Part shown: piece after piece, positions 17,927-26,533 of the stretch
Numbering within the stretch: position 1 is the stretch's first letter
Layout of the letters: every line of letters starts with the position of its first letter
Assembly (NCBI GenBank): GCA_963814955.1
Contig: CAWFEX010000004.1
Coordinates: 434,001 to 498,000, forward strand
Direction of reading: 5' to 3'
DNA: 64,000 bases
DNA from: DATCJA01 sp963814955
Lineage (GTDB): Bacteria; Acidobacteriota; Vicinamibacteria; Vicinamibacterales; UBA2999
Translations under genes and position numbers: made by a program
The notes under the pieces: model-generated
Seen by the model: the letters and a program-made list of their open reading frames with translations, nothing else
Databases searched by the model: none
What the model was told of the DNA's origin: nothing

Positions 17927-18634
17927 ATGCTCACACTCCGGAAGGCCGCGGATCGCGGCCACAGCGATCTCGGCTGGCTGAGCAGCTATCACACGTTTTC
18001 GTTCGGGAGCTACGTCGATCCGAACCACATGGGCTTTCGAGCCCTGCGCGTGATCAATGACGATCGCGTCGCACCCGGCAAGGCATTCGGTGCGCACGGG
18101 CATCGCGACATGGAGATTCTGTCGTACGTCATGGAAGGGAAGCTCGCGCACAAGGACAGCATGGGCGAAGCGCATGTGCTCGGCCCGAACGAGGTCCAGG
18201 CGATGAGCGCCGGAACCGGCGTGATTCACAGCGAGGCCAACGCGTCGGCGACCGAGCCAACGCACTTCCTCCAAATCTGGATCGTTCCCGCCACGGCCGA
18301 CGTGGAGCCGTCGTATCAGCAGTTCGCCTACGATCCCGTCGAGAAGCGCGGCGCACTCCGCCTGATGGCCGGTCCGGACAGGAATACGCATCCCCGCTCC
18401 GCCTTCATTCATCAGGATGCGCGCATGTATGCGGCGGTTCTCGGCGCCGGCGACGCGATCGACTATCCCATCGCCGCCGGCCGCCATGCCTGGGTGCAGT
18501 GTGCGAGCGGCGGACTCGACGTCAACGGCCTGGTACTCCAGGCCGGTGACGGTGTGGCGGTGAGCGACGAGTCGACGCTGTCGTTGCAAGCGACCGGCGC
18601 CGGAGGCGAGTTGCTGCTGTTCGACCTTGCATAA
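17927..18634 (+). CDS. Pirin family protein
   Basis: 235 residues. Cupin-fold pirin with the N-terminal signature GWLSSYHTFSFGSYVDPNHMGFRALRVINDDRVAPGKAF in pieces, then HGHRDMEILSYVMEG with the metal-binding His pair, and SAGTGVIHSEANAS with further His/Glu ligands. Closely related proteins (YhhW/YhaK type) include quercetin dioxygenases, but the true substrate is rarely known. Soluble, no signal peptide. Followed 11 bases on by a flavodoxin-like gene, perhaps co-transcribed. Confidence 0.92.
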   Translation: MLTLRKAADRGHSDLGWLSSYHTFSFGSYVDPNHMGFRALRVINDDRVAPGKAFGAHGHRDMEILSYVMEGKLAHKDSMGEAHVLGPNEVQAMSAGTGVIHSEANASATEPTHFLQIWIVPATADVEPSYQQFAYDPVEKRGALRLMAGPDRNTHPRSAFIHQDARMYAAVLGAGDAIDYPIAAGRHAWVQCASGGLDVNGLVLQAGDGVAVSDESTLSLQATGAGGELLLFDLA

Positions 18635-18645
18635 CCGAGTGGCGA

Positions 18646-19152
18646 ATGGCGGACGTCAATGTTCTCGTGGCGTTCTATTCACGCTACGGAAAGACCGAGC
18701 AAATGGCGCTGGCGGCCGGTCTTGGCGCCATTCAAGCAAAGGCCAACATTCGTTTGCGGCGGATCGCCGATCTTGCCGACACGAAGACGATTCGAGCCGA
18801 CGCGGAATGGACGGCGAATCTCGACCGGATGAACGGGGACTATGTAGTTCCCCGTCCTGCCGACCCGACCTGGGCCGACGTCATCGTGCTTGCGACGCCG
18901 GCGGATTCCTCGATCGAGATCGAACGGTACGTCGAGTTTCTGGGATCGATTGATTCGCTGGCGGGGAAGATCGCGGCGCCGCTGATTTCAGGGGATGGTC
19001 ATTCGACGCTCGACCAGATTTATGCTTTGGCCGCTCGTGCGGGATTGATCGTCGTCCCGCCACCCACCGCTGAAGGGGACGTCGTCGCGAATGCGCGCGC
19101 ACACGGGCGGCGCCTCGCAGGCATGGCTCGCGCGCTCAAGGAGCGCGGCTGA
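18646..19152 (+). CDS. WrbA-like flavodoxin-fold NAD(P)H:quinone oxidoreductase
   Basis: 168 residues. The N-terminal FMN-phosphate loop is VLVAFYSRYGKTEQMA (about 6-21). The middle keeps WADVIVLATP, and the segment after it, PLISGDGHSTLDQ, corresponds to the second flavin loop. The WrbA family is usually near 200 residues, so this is a short or divergent member and the quinone activity is inferred. It follows the pirin gene closely; both could act in redox stress. The 146 bases after it hold no gene, only a weak inverted repeat near 19255. Confidence 0.7.
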   Translation: MADVNVLVAFYSRYGKTEQMALAAGLGAIQAKANIRLRRIADLADTKTIRADAEWTANLDRMNGDYVVPRPADPTWADVIVLATPADSSIEIERYVEFLGSIDSLAGKIAAPLISGDGHSTLDQIYALAARAGLIVVPPPTAEGDVVANARAHGRRLAGMARALKERG

Positions 19153-19298
19153 GCGGGCATCGACTCCGCCTTCCAGCAAACATCCTGGGCTCATCCCTTC
19201 ACTTCTGCACGCCGTTCGATCGGGTTACGATGCGTCTTCATTCATGAACGAACCGGCCCTTCGACGAGACTCAGGGCAGGCGAGGGAGCGAGGCGCAT

Positions 19299-19916
19299 AT
19301 GAGGAACACGACAATCGGACTCGTGCTCGGCGCGTGCATCGTGGCCGGGCTTGCGGCGCAAACGAAGATCAACCCCACCGATCCGCAGCCCACCTGCAAC
19401 ATGTGTCCGGGGTACTACATCCCAGCAAGTGAGCTCGCGGCCTATACGAAGAAAGCCATCGCAGAAAAGCTCACCGATCAGCAGGTCAGGGACATCGAGA
19501 TCGGAAAAGCCCATATCGGAATCGGAATGGTTCACCGCGGCAAGCTCGACGCCCCCGCGCCGAACTCCGTGGCCGAGCACGACCTGGTCTCTGAGGTGTA
19601 CCACGTGATCGAAGGCTCGGCCACGCTGATGCTCGGCCCGGACATCACCAACAGACAGCGGCGCCCTTCCACGCTGCTCACCGTTCGTGAGTTCAACGGG
19701 CCCGGGAACAACGGCTCCGAGATCCGCAATGGCGTCGCCTACCAGATAAAGGCCGGGGACGTCGTGGTGATACCCGCGGGTACCGGCCACTGGTTCACGA
19801 AGATAGACGACCACATCGACTACCTGATGGTGCGGATCGATCCGGACAAGGCGACACCGCTCAAGAACGAGGCAGCGTCGAAGGCGTACCTCTCGAAGCC
19901 AGCTCCACGCGAGTAG
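19299..19916 (+). CDS. Secreted cupin-domain protein
   Basis: 205 residues with an N-terminal hydrophobic signal (about 3-21, ending GLAAQ). A short Cys pair PTCNMCPGYY precedes a helical stretch, then a single cupin domain with SEVYHVIEGSATLMLG and the C-terminal motif IPAGTGHWF. The first cupin motif has only one clear His, so metal content is uncertain. Exported cupins of this type are common near oxidoreductases in Acidobacteriota, but no reaction can be assigned. Confidence 0.7.
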   Translation: MRNTTIGLVLGACIVAGLAAQTKINPTDPQPTCNMCPGYYIPASELAAYTKKAIAEKLTDQQVRDIEIGKAHIGIGMVHRGKLDAPAPNSVAEHDLVSEVYHVIEGSATLMLGPDITNRQRRPSTLLTVREFNGPGNNGSEIRNGVAYQIKAGDVVVIPAGTGHWFTKIDDHIDYLMVRIDPDKATPLKNEAASKAYLSKPAPRE

Positions 19917-19966
19917 TCGAGTCATTCTCGACCGCGGACCCCGGCGGAACGGGATATTGTGGTGAC

Positions 19967-21040
19967 GTGGCCCTGACGTCGGTTGCGATCAAAGCCAAAG
20001 CACGCGAGATTGGGTTCGATCTGTGCGGGATTGCATGCGCTGTCGATTTTCCTGAGCTCGCCTTTCTTCGCAAGTGGCTGAGTCACGGGTATGCCGGTGA
20101 CATGGCGTACATGGCGCGAACGGCCGATCGCCGCTCCGACGTGCGTGCGGTCGTGCCGGGTGCCCGCACCGTCATCGTCACGGGCACCGTTTACAACACA
20201 GTTCCACCGTACGAAGCTGCGCCGGCGGAGGACGTCGCGGTCATCGCCCGATACGCCTGGGGTGACGACTACCACAACGTGTTGAAGGCACGCCTCGATT
20301 TGCTGCTCGCATGGATGCGGGCAGAGTCACCGCAGCCATTCGACGCTCGCGCATACGTGGATACAGGCCCGGTACAGGAGCGGGTCTACGCGCAATACGC
20401 AGGCATTGGATGGATTGGCAAAAACACCTGTCTGATCAACCCGGAACTCGGATCGTGGCTGTTCCTGTCGGAGATCATCTGCACGCTGCCGCTCGAGCCG
20501 GACATACCTGGTTTCGATCAGTGCGGGTCGTGTACCCGTTGTCTCGAGGCATGTCCGACAGAAGCGCTGGTCGAGCCGGGTGTGCTCGATGCCACGCGCT
20601 GTATTTCCTACCTGACGATCGAGCTCCGCGCGCACATTCCCGAACCGTTCCGTCGGACGCTGGGAGCGCACATCTACGGGTGCGACATCTGTCAGGATGT
20701 CTGTCCGTACAACCAGGTGCCCGCGCAGTCAGGCGACGCGGCATGGCAGGCACGCCCCGGCCTCGACATGCCGCGGCTCGTGGAGCTCTGGCGGCGGCCC
20801 GACAGCGAGCTGCGCACGCTGACGAAAGGAAGCGCGATGACTCGCGCCAAGCTCACCGGGTTGCGCCGCAACCTTGCCGTGGCGCTCGGCAACAGTCAAC
20901 AGGCAGACGCGGCAGCAGCACTCGACGAGGAGACTGACGATCGGCCCTCTCTTTCCGATCCGGTCGTTCGCGAGCACATTGAATGGGCGGTCGATCAGAT
21001 CGAGCGAGGGCAAAAGTCAAAAGTCAAAGGTCAAAGGTAA
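19967..21040 (+). CDS. queG: Epoxyqueuosine reductase QueG
   Basis: Cobalamin- and [4Fe-4S]-dependent enzyme, last step of queuosine tRNA modification. 357 residues from GTG 19967. Seen: YVDTGPVQERVYAQYAGIGW with the catalytic Asp region, GWIGKNTCLI, and two ferredoxin-like cluster motifs, CGSCTRCLEACP and CDICQDVCPYN. A HEAT-like C-terminal part follows. The last ten residues (GQKSKVKGQR) and the stop are encoded by a heptamer tandem repeat, so the native C-terminus has been overwritten or extended. Confidence 0.95.
   Translation: MALTSVAIKAKAREIGFDLCGIACAVDFPELAFLRKWLSHGYAGDMAYMARTADRRSDVRAVVPGARTVIVTGTVYNTVPPYEAAPAEDVAVIARYAWGDDYHNVLKARLDLLLAWMRAESPQPFDARAYVDTGPVQERVYAQYAGIGWIGKNTCLINPELGSWLFLSEIICTLPLEPDIPGFDQCGSCTRCLEACPTEALVEPGVLDATRCISYLTIELRAHIPEPFRRTLGAHIYGCDICQDVCPYNQVPAQSGDAAWQARPGLDMPRLVELWRRPDSELRTLTKGSAMTRAKLTGLRRNLAVALGNSQQADAAAALDEETDDRPSLSDPVVREHIEWAVDQIERGQKSKVKGQR
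21009..21040 (+). repeat. Degenerate heptamer tandem repeat at the queG 3' end
   Basis: Four 7-base units (GGCAAAA, GTCAAAA, GTCAAAG, GTCAAAG) and a part unit GTAA that contains the queG stop. Related arrays lie at 29306, 43624, 45739 and 49838. Confidence 0.75.
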
Positions 21041-21106
21041 GCGCTTGCTCGAGTTTTCTCTGTGTCTCCGTGTCTCCGTGGCCCGTGAAGGTATTAAGAT
21101 GGCGCC

Positions 21107-21658
21107 ATGGCCGGCGGCACTACTCCTCTCCTTCTGGTGTCAATGCCACAAATGGCTGACCCCAACTTCGCCCGCACAGTCGTATTGCTTTGCGACTACA
21201 CCGACCAGGGGGCGTTTGGCCTCGTCGTAAACAGGCGATTACCTGAGCCCGCGTGGCAGCTGATCAAGACGAAACCGCCTATTGAGGTGAACCCGGAAGT
21301 GCGTTTGTGGATGGGCGGGCCCGTCGATCTGCAGCGCGCGTGGGTCCTGATGGCGGACGCACAGGGGCCGGACGAGGAGCAGCGGGAGATCTGCCCGGGG
21401 GTGCTGCTCTCGGTTTCGCAGGAGCTCACGCTTCAGCTCCTTCAGTCGGCGCCGACGCCGCGTACGCGCGTCCTCGTCGGGTATGCGGGGTGGGGCCCCG
21501 GACAACTGGACAAGGAGCTCGCGGAGTCGGCCTGGCTGACCACCGAGGTCGATGCCGGTCTCATTTTCGGTGTGCGGCCGGAGGAGATGTGGGAAACGGC
21601 CATTCGGCGGCTCGGCGCCGATCCCGCCGCGTTCCAGACGAGCTCAGGCGTTCATTGA
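21107..21658 (+). CDS. YqgE/AlgH family protein (UPF0301)
   Basis: 183 residues, the usual size. Family blocks: LLVSMPQMADPNFARTVVLL (start), GAFGLVVNR, LWMGGPVD, CPGVLLS and VGYAGWGPGQLDKEL. Structure known, biochemical role not settled (linked to alginate regulation in Pseudomonas). Preceded by an octamer-like ctccgtgt stretch at 21060-21080. Its stop overlaps the next start (TGATG at 21656-21660). Confidence 0.93.
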   Translation: MAGGTTPLLLVSMPQMADPNFARTVVLLCDYTDQGAFGLVVNRRLPEPAWQLIKTKPPIEVNPEVRLWMGGPVDLQRAWVLMADAQGPDEEQREICPGVLLSVSQELTLQLLQSAPTPRTRVLVGYAGWGPGQLDKELAESAWLTTEVDAGLIFGVRPEEMWETAIRRLGADPAAFQTSSGVH

Positions 21659-23367
21659 TGCGCAGAATCGCTCCTTCCGTTCTGCTCGCGTTGGCTGTCA
21701 CCGGCTTCGCCTGCCGTGGTCAGCAGCAAACTCAACAGGGCGCACAACCTGTGACGGATCCCATGGTGCAGCAGCTTCGATCCATGGCCGCGCGCTTCGC
21801 GCCGGTCGAACTCACCGCCGACATCTCGTCGCTGCCGACGAACGAGCGCCAGGCGCTTGCCAGGCTCGTTGAAGCCGCGAAGATCTTCGATTCGCTGTTC
21901 CTGCGGCAGGTGTGGTCCGGCAACGAATCGATGCTGTTGGCGCTGGCTCAGGATTCTTCAGAGCTGGGCCGCGCGCGACTTCACTACTTCCTGGTCAACA
22001 AGGGGCCATGGTCGCGTCTCGACCACAACGAACCTTTTATTCCCGGCGCGCCACCGAAACCACCGCACGGCAGCTTCTATCCGCCGGGATCCACAAAAGA
22101 AGCGGTTGAGTCGTGGATGAAAGCGCTTCCGCCTGCCGAGCGGACGCATGCAACCGGATTCTTCACCACGATCCGGAGTGGACCTGACGGTCGTCTCACA
22201 GCGGTGCCCTACAGCATCGAGTATCAGGCCGAGCTCGGGCGGGTCGCAGCGCTCCTGCGCGAAGCCGCGGCATCCACGACACAGCCGACGCTGAAGAAAT
22301 ATCTGGAGGCGCGGGCCGAAGCCCTGTTGTCCAACGACTACTACGCCAGCGACGTCGCGTGGATGGAGCTCGATGCCACCATCGAGCCCACGATCGGTCC
22401 TTACGAGGTGTACGAGGACGAATGGTTCAACTACAAGGCCGCGTTCGAGGCGTTCATCACGCTCCGAGACGATGCCGAGACGGTCAAGCTGGCACGGTTC
22501 GGGTCGGAGCTGCAGGATATCGAGAACAACCTGCCGATCGAGGCGAAGTACCGCAATCCGAAGCTCGGCGCCATGGCACCCATTCGCGTCGTCAACACCG
22601 TGTTCTCTTCAGGCGACGCGAACCGCGGCGTGCAGACGGCCGCTTTCAATCTCCCGAACGACGAACGTGTCATCGAAGAGAAGGGCAGCAAGCGGGTCAT
22701 GCTGAAGAACAACCAGGAAGCCAAGTTCCGCATGGTTCTTCAGCCCATCGCGAAGGTCGCACTGGCACCGGCAGATCAGGCCAACGTGTCGTTCGAAGCA
22801 TTTTTCACGCACATCCTGATGCACGAGCTGATGCACGGCCTCGGTCCGCACAACATTTCGGTCGGCGGCCGGGCCACCACCGTGCGTCAGGAGTTGAAGG
22901 AAACCTACAGCGCGATTGAAGAGGCCAAGGCTGATGTCTCCGGTCTCTTTGCTCTCCAGTTCCTCGTCGAACGCGGCAAACTGGACAAGACGCTCGAAGC
23001 GACGATGTACACGACCTATCTGGCGTCGATGTTTCGATCGATTCGATTCGGTATCAACGAGGCGCACGGCCGCGGTGTCGCGATGCAGCTCAACTACTTC
23101 CTCGACAACGGTGGGGTAACCGTTGCGTCGGATGGGACCTTTGGTGTCAATGCTGCGCGCGTGCGGCAGAATGTGATTGACCTGACGCGCGACATCATGA
23201 CACTGCAGGCGGTCGGCGGTTACACAGACGCGACGCAGATGATCGAAAAGCTCGCGGTCATCCGGCCGCCCGTGCAGATCGTGCTCGATCGCCTGAAAGA
23301 CGTGCCGGTCGACATCGAGCCACGCTTCGTCACCGCCAGCGAGTTGTTCGTCGAAAGACCGCAGTAG
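21658..23367 (+). CDS. Lipoprotein-like zinc peptidase, M49 (dipeptidyl-peptidase III)-like
   Basis: 569 residues from ATG 21658; the longer open frame upstream is only a shadow of YqgE. The signal ends VTGFAC, a possible lipobox. The zinc motif is HELMHGLGPH (His389, Glu390, His393), followed about 30 residues later by EEAKADVSG, the Glu-bearing helix seen in M49 enzymes. Classic DPP III has HExxGH with one extra residue; here the spacing is HExxH, so this is an M49-like variant. Likely periplasmic, removing dipeptides or serving as a stand-alone hydrolase. Confidence 0.75.
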   Translation: MRRIAPSVLLALAVTGFACRGQQQTQQGAQPVTDPMVQQLRSMAARFAPVELTADISSLPTNERQALARLVEAAKIFDSLFLRQVWSGNESMLLALAQDSSELGRARLHYFLVNKGPWSRLDHNEPFIPGAPPKPPHGSFYPPGSTKEAVESWMKALPPAERTHATGFFTTIRSGPDGRLTAVPYSIEYQAELGRVAALLREAAASTTQPTLKKYLEARAEALLSNDYYASDVAWMELDATIEPTIGPYEVYEDEWFNYKAAFEAFITLRDDAETVKLARFGSELQDIENNLPIEAKYRNPKLGAMAPIRVVNTVFSSGDANRGVQTAAFNLPNDERVIEEKGSKRVMLKNNQEAKFRMVLQPIAKVALAPADQANVSFEAFFTHILMHELMHGLGPHNISVGGRATTVRQELKETYSAIEEAKADVSGLFALQFLVERGKLDKTLEATMYTTYLASMFRSIRFGINEAHGRGVAMQLNYFLDNGGVTVASDGTFGVNAARVRQNVIDLTRDIMTLQAVGGYTDATQMIEKLAVIRPPVQIVLDRLKDVPVDIEPRFVTASELFVERPQ

Positions 23368-23384
23368 CGCAGAGAGGAGGAGTC

Positions 23385-24402
23385 ATGATCCTTGTCCGCC
23401 GGTTGACGTGTATCGCGGTTGCGGCTTGCGTGGTGTGCGGTGTCCTCGCCCCAGCTCGGGGGCCAGGGCGCCGGCAAAGTGGACGTCGAGTTCAGTGAGT
23501 GGGATGCGACGACGCCAAACGCGCATCCACACGATCCGGCGTTCGGCGTCGATGGGCAAAGCCTCTGGTACACGGGGCAGGGTGCACAGACCCTCGGGCG
23601 GGTCGACATGAACACCGGACAGGTTCGCGAATTTCCGTTGCCGGGGCGTCACGGTCCGCACGGGCTGGTCTCCGATCGCGACGGCAACATCTGGTATACG
23701 GGCAACGCGGCCGGCTTGATCGGGAAGCTGGATCCCAAGACCGGACAGGTCACCGAATACAAGATGCCCAACCCGGCGGCCCGGGATCCGCATACGCCGA
23801 TCTTCGACAAGAACGGTGTCCTGTGGTTCACGGTGCAGGGCGGCAACTTTGTCGGCAAGCTGGATCCGAAGACCGGCGCCATAACGTTGAAGGAAGCGCC
23901 GCCTCGTTCGGCGCCCTATGGCATCGTGATCATGTCGAATGGCACGCCGGTATTCGATCTCTTCGGTACGAACAAGATCGCCACGATCAATCCGGCGACG
24001 ATGGAAATGACCGAGTACCTGCTGCCGGAAAGAGCGCGGCCGCGCCGCATCGCGGTGGATGCCAATGACATCGTGTGGTACACCGACTTTTCGCGCGGTT
24101 ATCTCGGGCGCCTCGATCTGAAAACAAAGCAGGTCGAGGAGTTTGCTTCCCCGGGCGGGCGGGCGTCGTTGCCGTACGGCATCACCACCACGTCGGATGG
24201 CGCCGTCTGGTACAGCGAATCCGGTATTTCGCCGAACACGCTCGTGCGTTTCGATCCCGTAACGAAGACATTTCAGAAGTGGAACATCCCGAACGGCGGC
24301 GGCGTCGTTCGGCACATGGTGACCGCCCCGAACGGGGATTTGCTGCTGGCCTATAGCGGCGTCAACAAGGTCGGGCGTGTGAGGATCAGGAAAACAACGT
24401 AG
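23385..24402 (+). CDS. Secreted Vgb/streptogramin-lyase-like beta-propeller, frameshifted in signal peptide
   Basis: Ribosome site gaggagg precedes ATG 23385, which opens a good signal peptide (MILVRRLTCIAVAA...VLA). That frame ends early, and the mature protein continues one frame over (QLGGQGAGKVDVEFSEWD). Removing one C from CCCC at 23449-23452 restores VLAQLGG, a normal cleavage site, and 338 residues. The body has repeated blades (GNIWYTGNAAGLIGKLDP, GVLWFTVQGGNFVGKLDP, DIVWYTDFSRGYLGRLDL). The lyase activity of true Vgb is not implied; many such propellers are of unknown use. Confidence 0.8.
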
Positions 24403-24410
24403 TAACCCCC

Positions 24411-24435
24411 GTAGAGCGCACGCTTTAGCGTGCGC
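24411..24435 (+). repeat. REP-like palindrome (GTAG foot, perfect 20-base hairpin)
   Basis: GTAGA followed by GCGCACGCTTTAGCGTGCGC (24416-24435), with perfect arms and the CTTTAG core. Lies between the Vgb-like and PQQ-type genes. Confidence 0.8.
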
Positions 24436-24484
24436 GTTTGGCGTAGAATCGCCGCCGTAACAATTCCAGGTACGAGGAGGAGTC

Positions 24485-26533
24485 ATGACGAAGAGCCGCT
24501 TGGGCTCGCTGTTGGCGGTTGCGGTCCTGTCGGTCGGTTCAGTCTCAACGTTCGGCCAACAGAACGGTCCTGCCCGAATTGGCGCGCAGAACGGCGAATG
24601 GCGCACTTATGGCGGCGATCTTCGCAGCACCAGGTACGCGCCTCTCGATCAGATCAACAAGGACAACTTTTCGAAGCTGGAAATCGCCTGGCGTTTCAAG
24701 ACCGACGCGCTCGGGCCGCGGCCCGAGTTCAACCTGCAGTCGACGCCGCTCATGGTGGGCGGTGTGCTCTACAGCACGGGCGGCACGCGCCGCGCGGTGG
24801 TGGCGCTCGATGCAGCGACCGGCGAGATGTTGTGGATGTACAGCCTGAACGAAGGCAAGCGTGGTGAATCCGCGCCGCGACAGCTCTCAGGCCGCGGTCT
24901 GTCGTATTGGACGGACGGACGTGAGGCGCGAATCGTCTACGTCACGCCGGGCTACCAGATGGTTGCGCTCGATGCGAAGACCGGCCGCCCGATACCTCGC
25001 TTCGGCAGAAACGGCATCGTCGATCTGAAACTTGAAGACGATCAGGAAATGGATCCCGTGACCGGCGAGATCGGTCTGCACGCAGCGCCGGTGATCGCTG
25101 GCGACGTCGTGATCGTCGGCGCCGCGCATCTGCCAGGCAGCATTCCGCGGCGCCGCGACAACGACAACGGGTACGTGCGTGGCTATGACGTGCGCACGGG
25201 CAAACGGCTGTGGATCTTCCACACGATTCCGTTGGCAGGCGAGGCAGGCATCGACACCTGGGAGGGGACCGCTGCCGCCAACTCGGGCAACGCCGGTGTG
25301 TGGGCGCAAATGAGCGTCGATGAGGAGCTCGGTCTCGTATACCTTCCCGTCGAACTGCCAACGGGCGACTACTACGGCGGGCATCGGCCGGGGAACGGGC
25401 TCTACGGCGAGAGCATCGTCGCCGTTGAACTGAAAACGGGCAAGAAGCGGTGGCACTACCAGCTCGTGCACCACGGCATCTGGGACTTCGACATCCCGTG
25501 CGCGCCGATCCTCGCCGACATCACGGTGAACGGAAAACTGATCAAGGCGCTCGCGCAGCCGACCAAGCAGGGCTGGGTGTATGTGCTCGATCGCGCCACC
25601 GGTCAGCCTGTCTGGCCAATCGAGGAGCGCGCCGTCGAGCAGTCGACCGTTCCGATGGAGAAGAGCAGCGCGACGCAGCCGTTCGTCACCAAGCCGCCAG
25701 CGTTCGCGCGCCAGGGGGTCACCGTCGACGACCTGATCGATTACACCCCGGAGCTTCGCGCAGAGGCCTTGAAACTCGTGTCGCGCTACAAGATCGGCCC
25801 GCTCTTCACGCCTCCGGTCGCAAGCCGGTGGGAAGGGCCGCTCGCGACTCTCATGATGCCCTCCACGACGGGTGGTGCGAACTGGCAGGGAGGGTCGCTC
25901 GATCCCGAGACGAACTTCCTGTATGTGTATGCGGGCAATCAGATCTCGGACCTCGGGCTCGTCGCCTCGGACGGCAAGCGGTCGGACATGGCGTACGTGC
26001 GCGGCACGGCCCCGAATCCGGCCGCCCCACCGCAGGCGTTGCCGGCGGCGGGTGCCGCCGGCGGTGAGGCCGCTCCGCCGATCCTCATTCAGGGGCTTCC
26101 GCTCGTAAAGCCGCCGTACGCGACGATCTCGGCCATCGATTTGAACAAGGGCGATCTGGTGTGGCAGATTCCCCATGGGGAAACGCCTGACAACGTCCGG
26201 AACCATCCGGCGCTCAAAGGGCTGACCATCCCACGAACGGGCCGGATCGGCCGCATCGGCGTCCTCACCACGAAAACGCTGACCATCGCCGGAGAAGCGG
26301 GCTTCTTCACGACGCCCACCGGGCAGCGCGGGGCGATGCTGCGCGCGTATGACAAGGCCAACGGACAGGAGGTCGGCTCGGTCTACATGCCCGCTCCCCA
26401 GACCGGTTCGCCGATGACCTACATGCTGAACGGTCGACAGTATCTCGTCGTCGCGATCAGCGGCGCCAACTACACCGGCGAGCTCGTCGCGTTCCGCCTG
26501 CCACAGGAAGTGACGACCACCGCGCAGCGGTAA
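24485..26533 (+). CDS. PQQ-dependent (glucose/alcohol-type) quinoprotein dehydrogenase, secreted
   Basis: 682 residues with signal peptide (about 1-25, SVSTFGQQ). An eight-bladed quinoprotein propeller is indicated by EWRTYGGDLRSTRYAPLDQI, VVALDAATGEMLW, MVALDAKTGRPI, HHGIWDFDIPCAP and GGANWQGGSLDPETN. Closest in plan to membrane-type glucose dehydrogenase, but it lacks the N-terminal membrane helices and any CxxCH heme motif, so electrons must leave through a separate carrier. Ribosome site gaggaggagtc is the same as that of the gene upstream. No pqq synthesis gene lies in this window. Confidence 0.9.
   Translation: MTKSRLGSLLAVAVLSVGSVSTFGQQNGPARIGAQNGEWRTYGGDLRSTRYAPLDQINKDNFSKLEIAWRFKTDALGPRPEFNLQSTPLMVGGVLYSTGGTRRAVVALDAATGEMLWMYSLNEGKRGESAPRQLSGRGLSYWTDGREARIVYVTPGYQMVALDAKTGRPIPRFGRNGIVDLKLEDDQEMDPVTGEIGLHAAPVIAGDVVIVGAAHLPGSIPRRRDNDNGYVRGYDVRTGKRLWIFHTIPLAGEAGIDTWEGTAAANSGNAGVWAQMSVDEELGLVYLPVELPTGDYYGGHRPGNGLYGESIVAVELKTGKKRWHYQLVHHGIWDFDIPCAPILADITVNGKLIKALAQPTKQGWVYVLDRATGQPVWPIEERAVEQSTVPMEKSSATQPFVTKPPAFARQGVTVDDLIDYTPELRAEALKLVSRYKIGPLFTPPVASRWEGPLATLMMPSTTGGANWQGGSLDPETNFLYVYAGNQISDLGLVASDGKRSDMAYVRGTAPNPAAPPQALPAAGAAGGEAAPPILIQGLPLVKPPYATISAIDLNKGDLVWQIPHGETPDNVRNHPALKGLTIPRTGRIGRIGVLTTKTLTIAGEAGFFTTPTGQRGAMLRAYDKANGQEVGSVYMPAPQTGSPMTYMLNGRQYLVVAISGANYTGELVAFRLPQEVTTTAQR

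Noticed and set aside
21307..21657. In-frame extension upstream of the M49-like peptidase
   Set aside because: Overlaps yqgE entirely, and a signal peptide begins at ATG 21658.
24887..26206. 439-codon minus-strand frame opposite the PQQ-type dehydrogenase, and similar ones at 15981-17309, 8781-10106 and 23383-24606
   Set aside because: Shadows of strongly supported plus-strand genes; no ribosome site or family signature.
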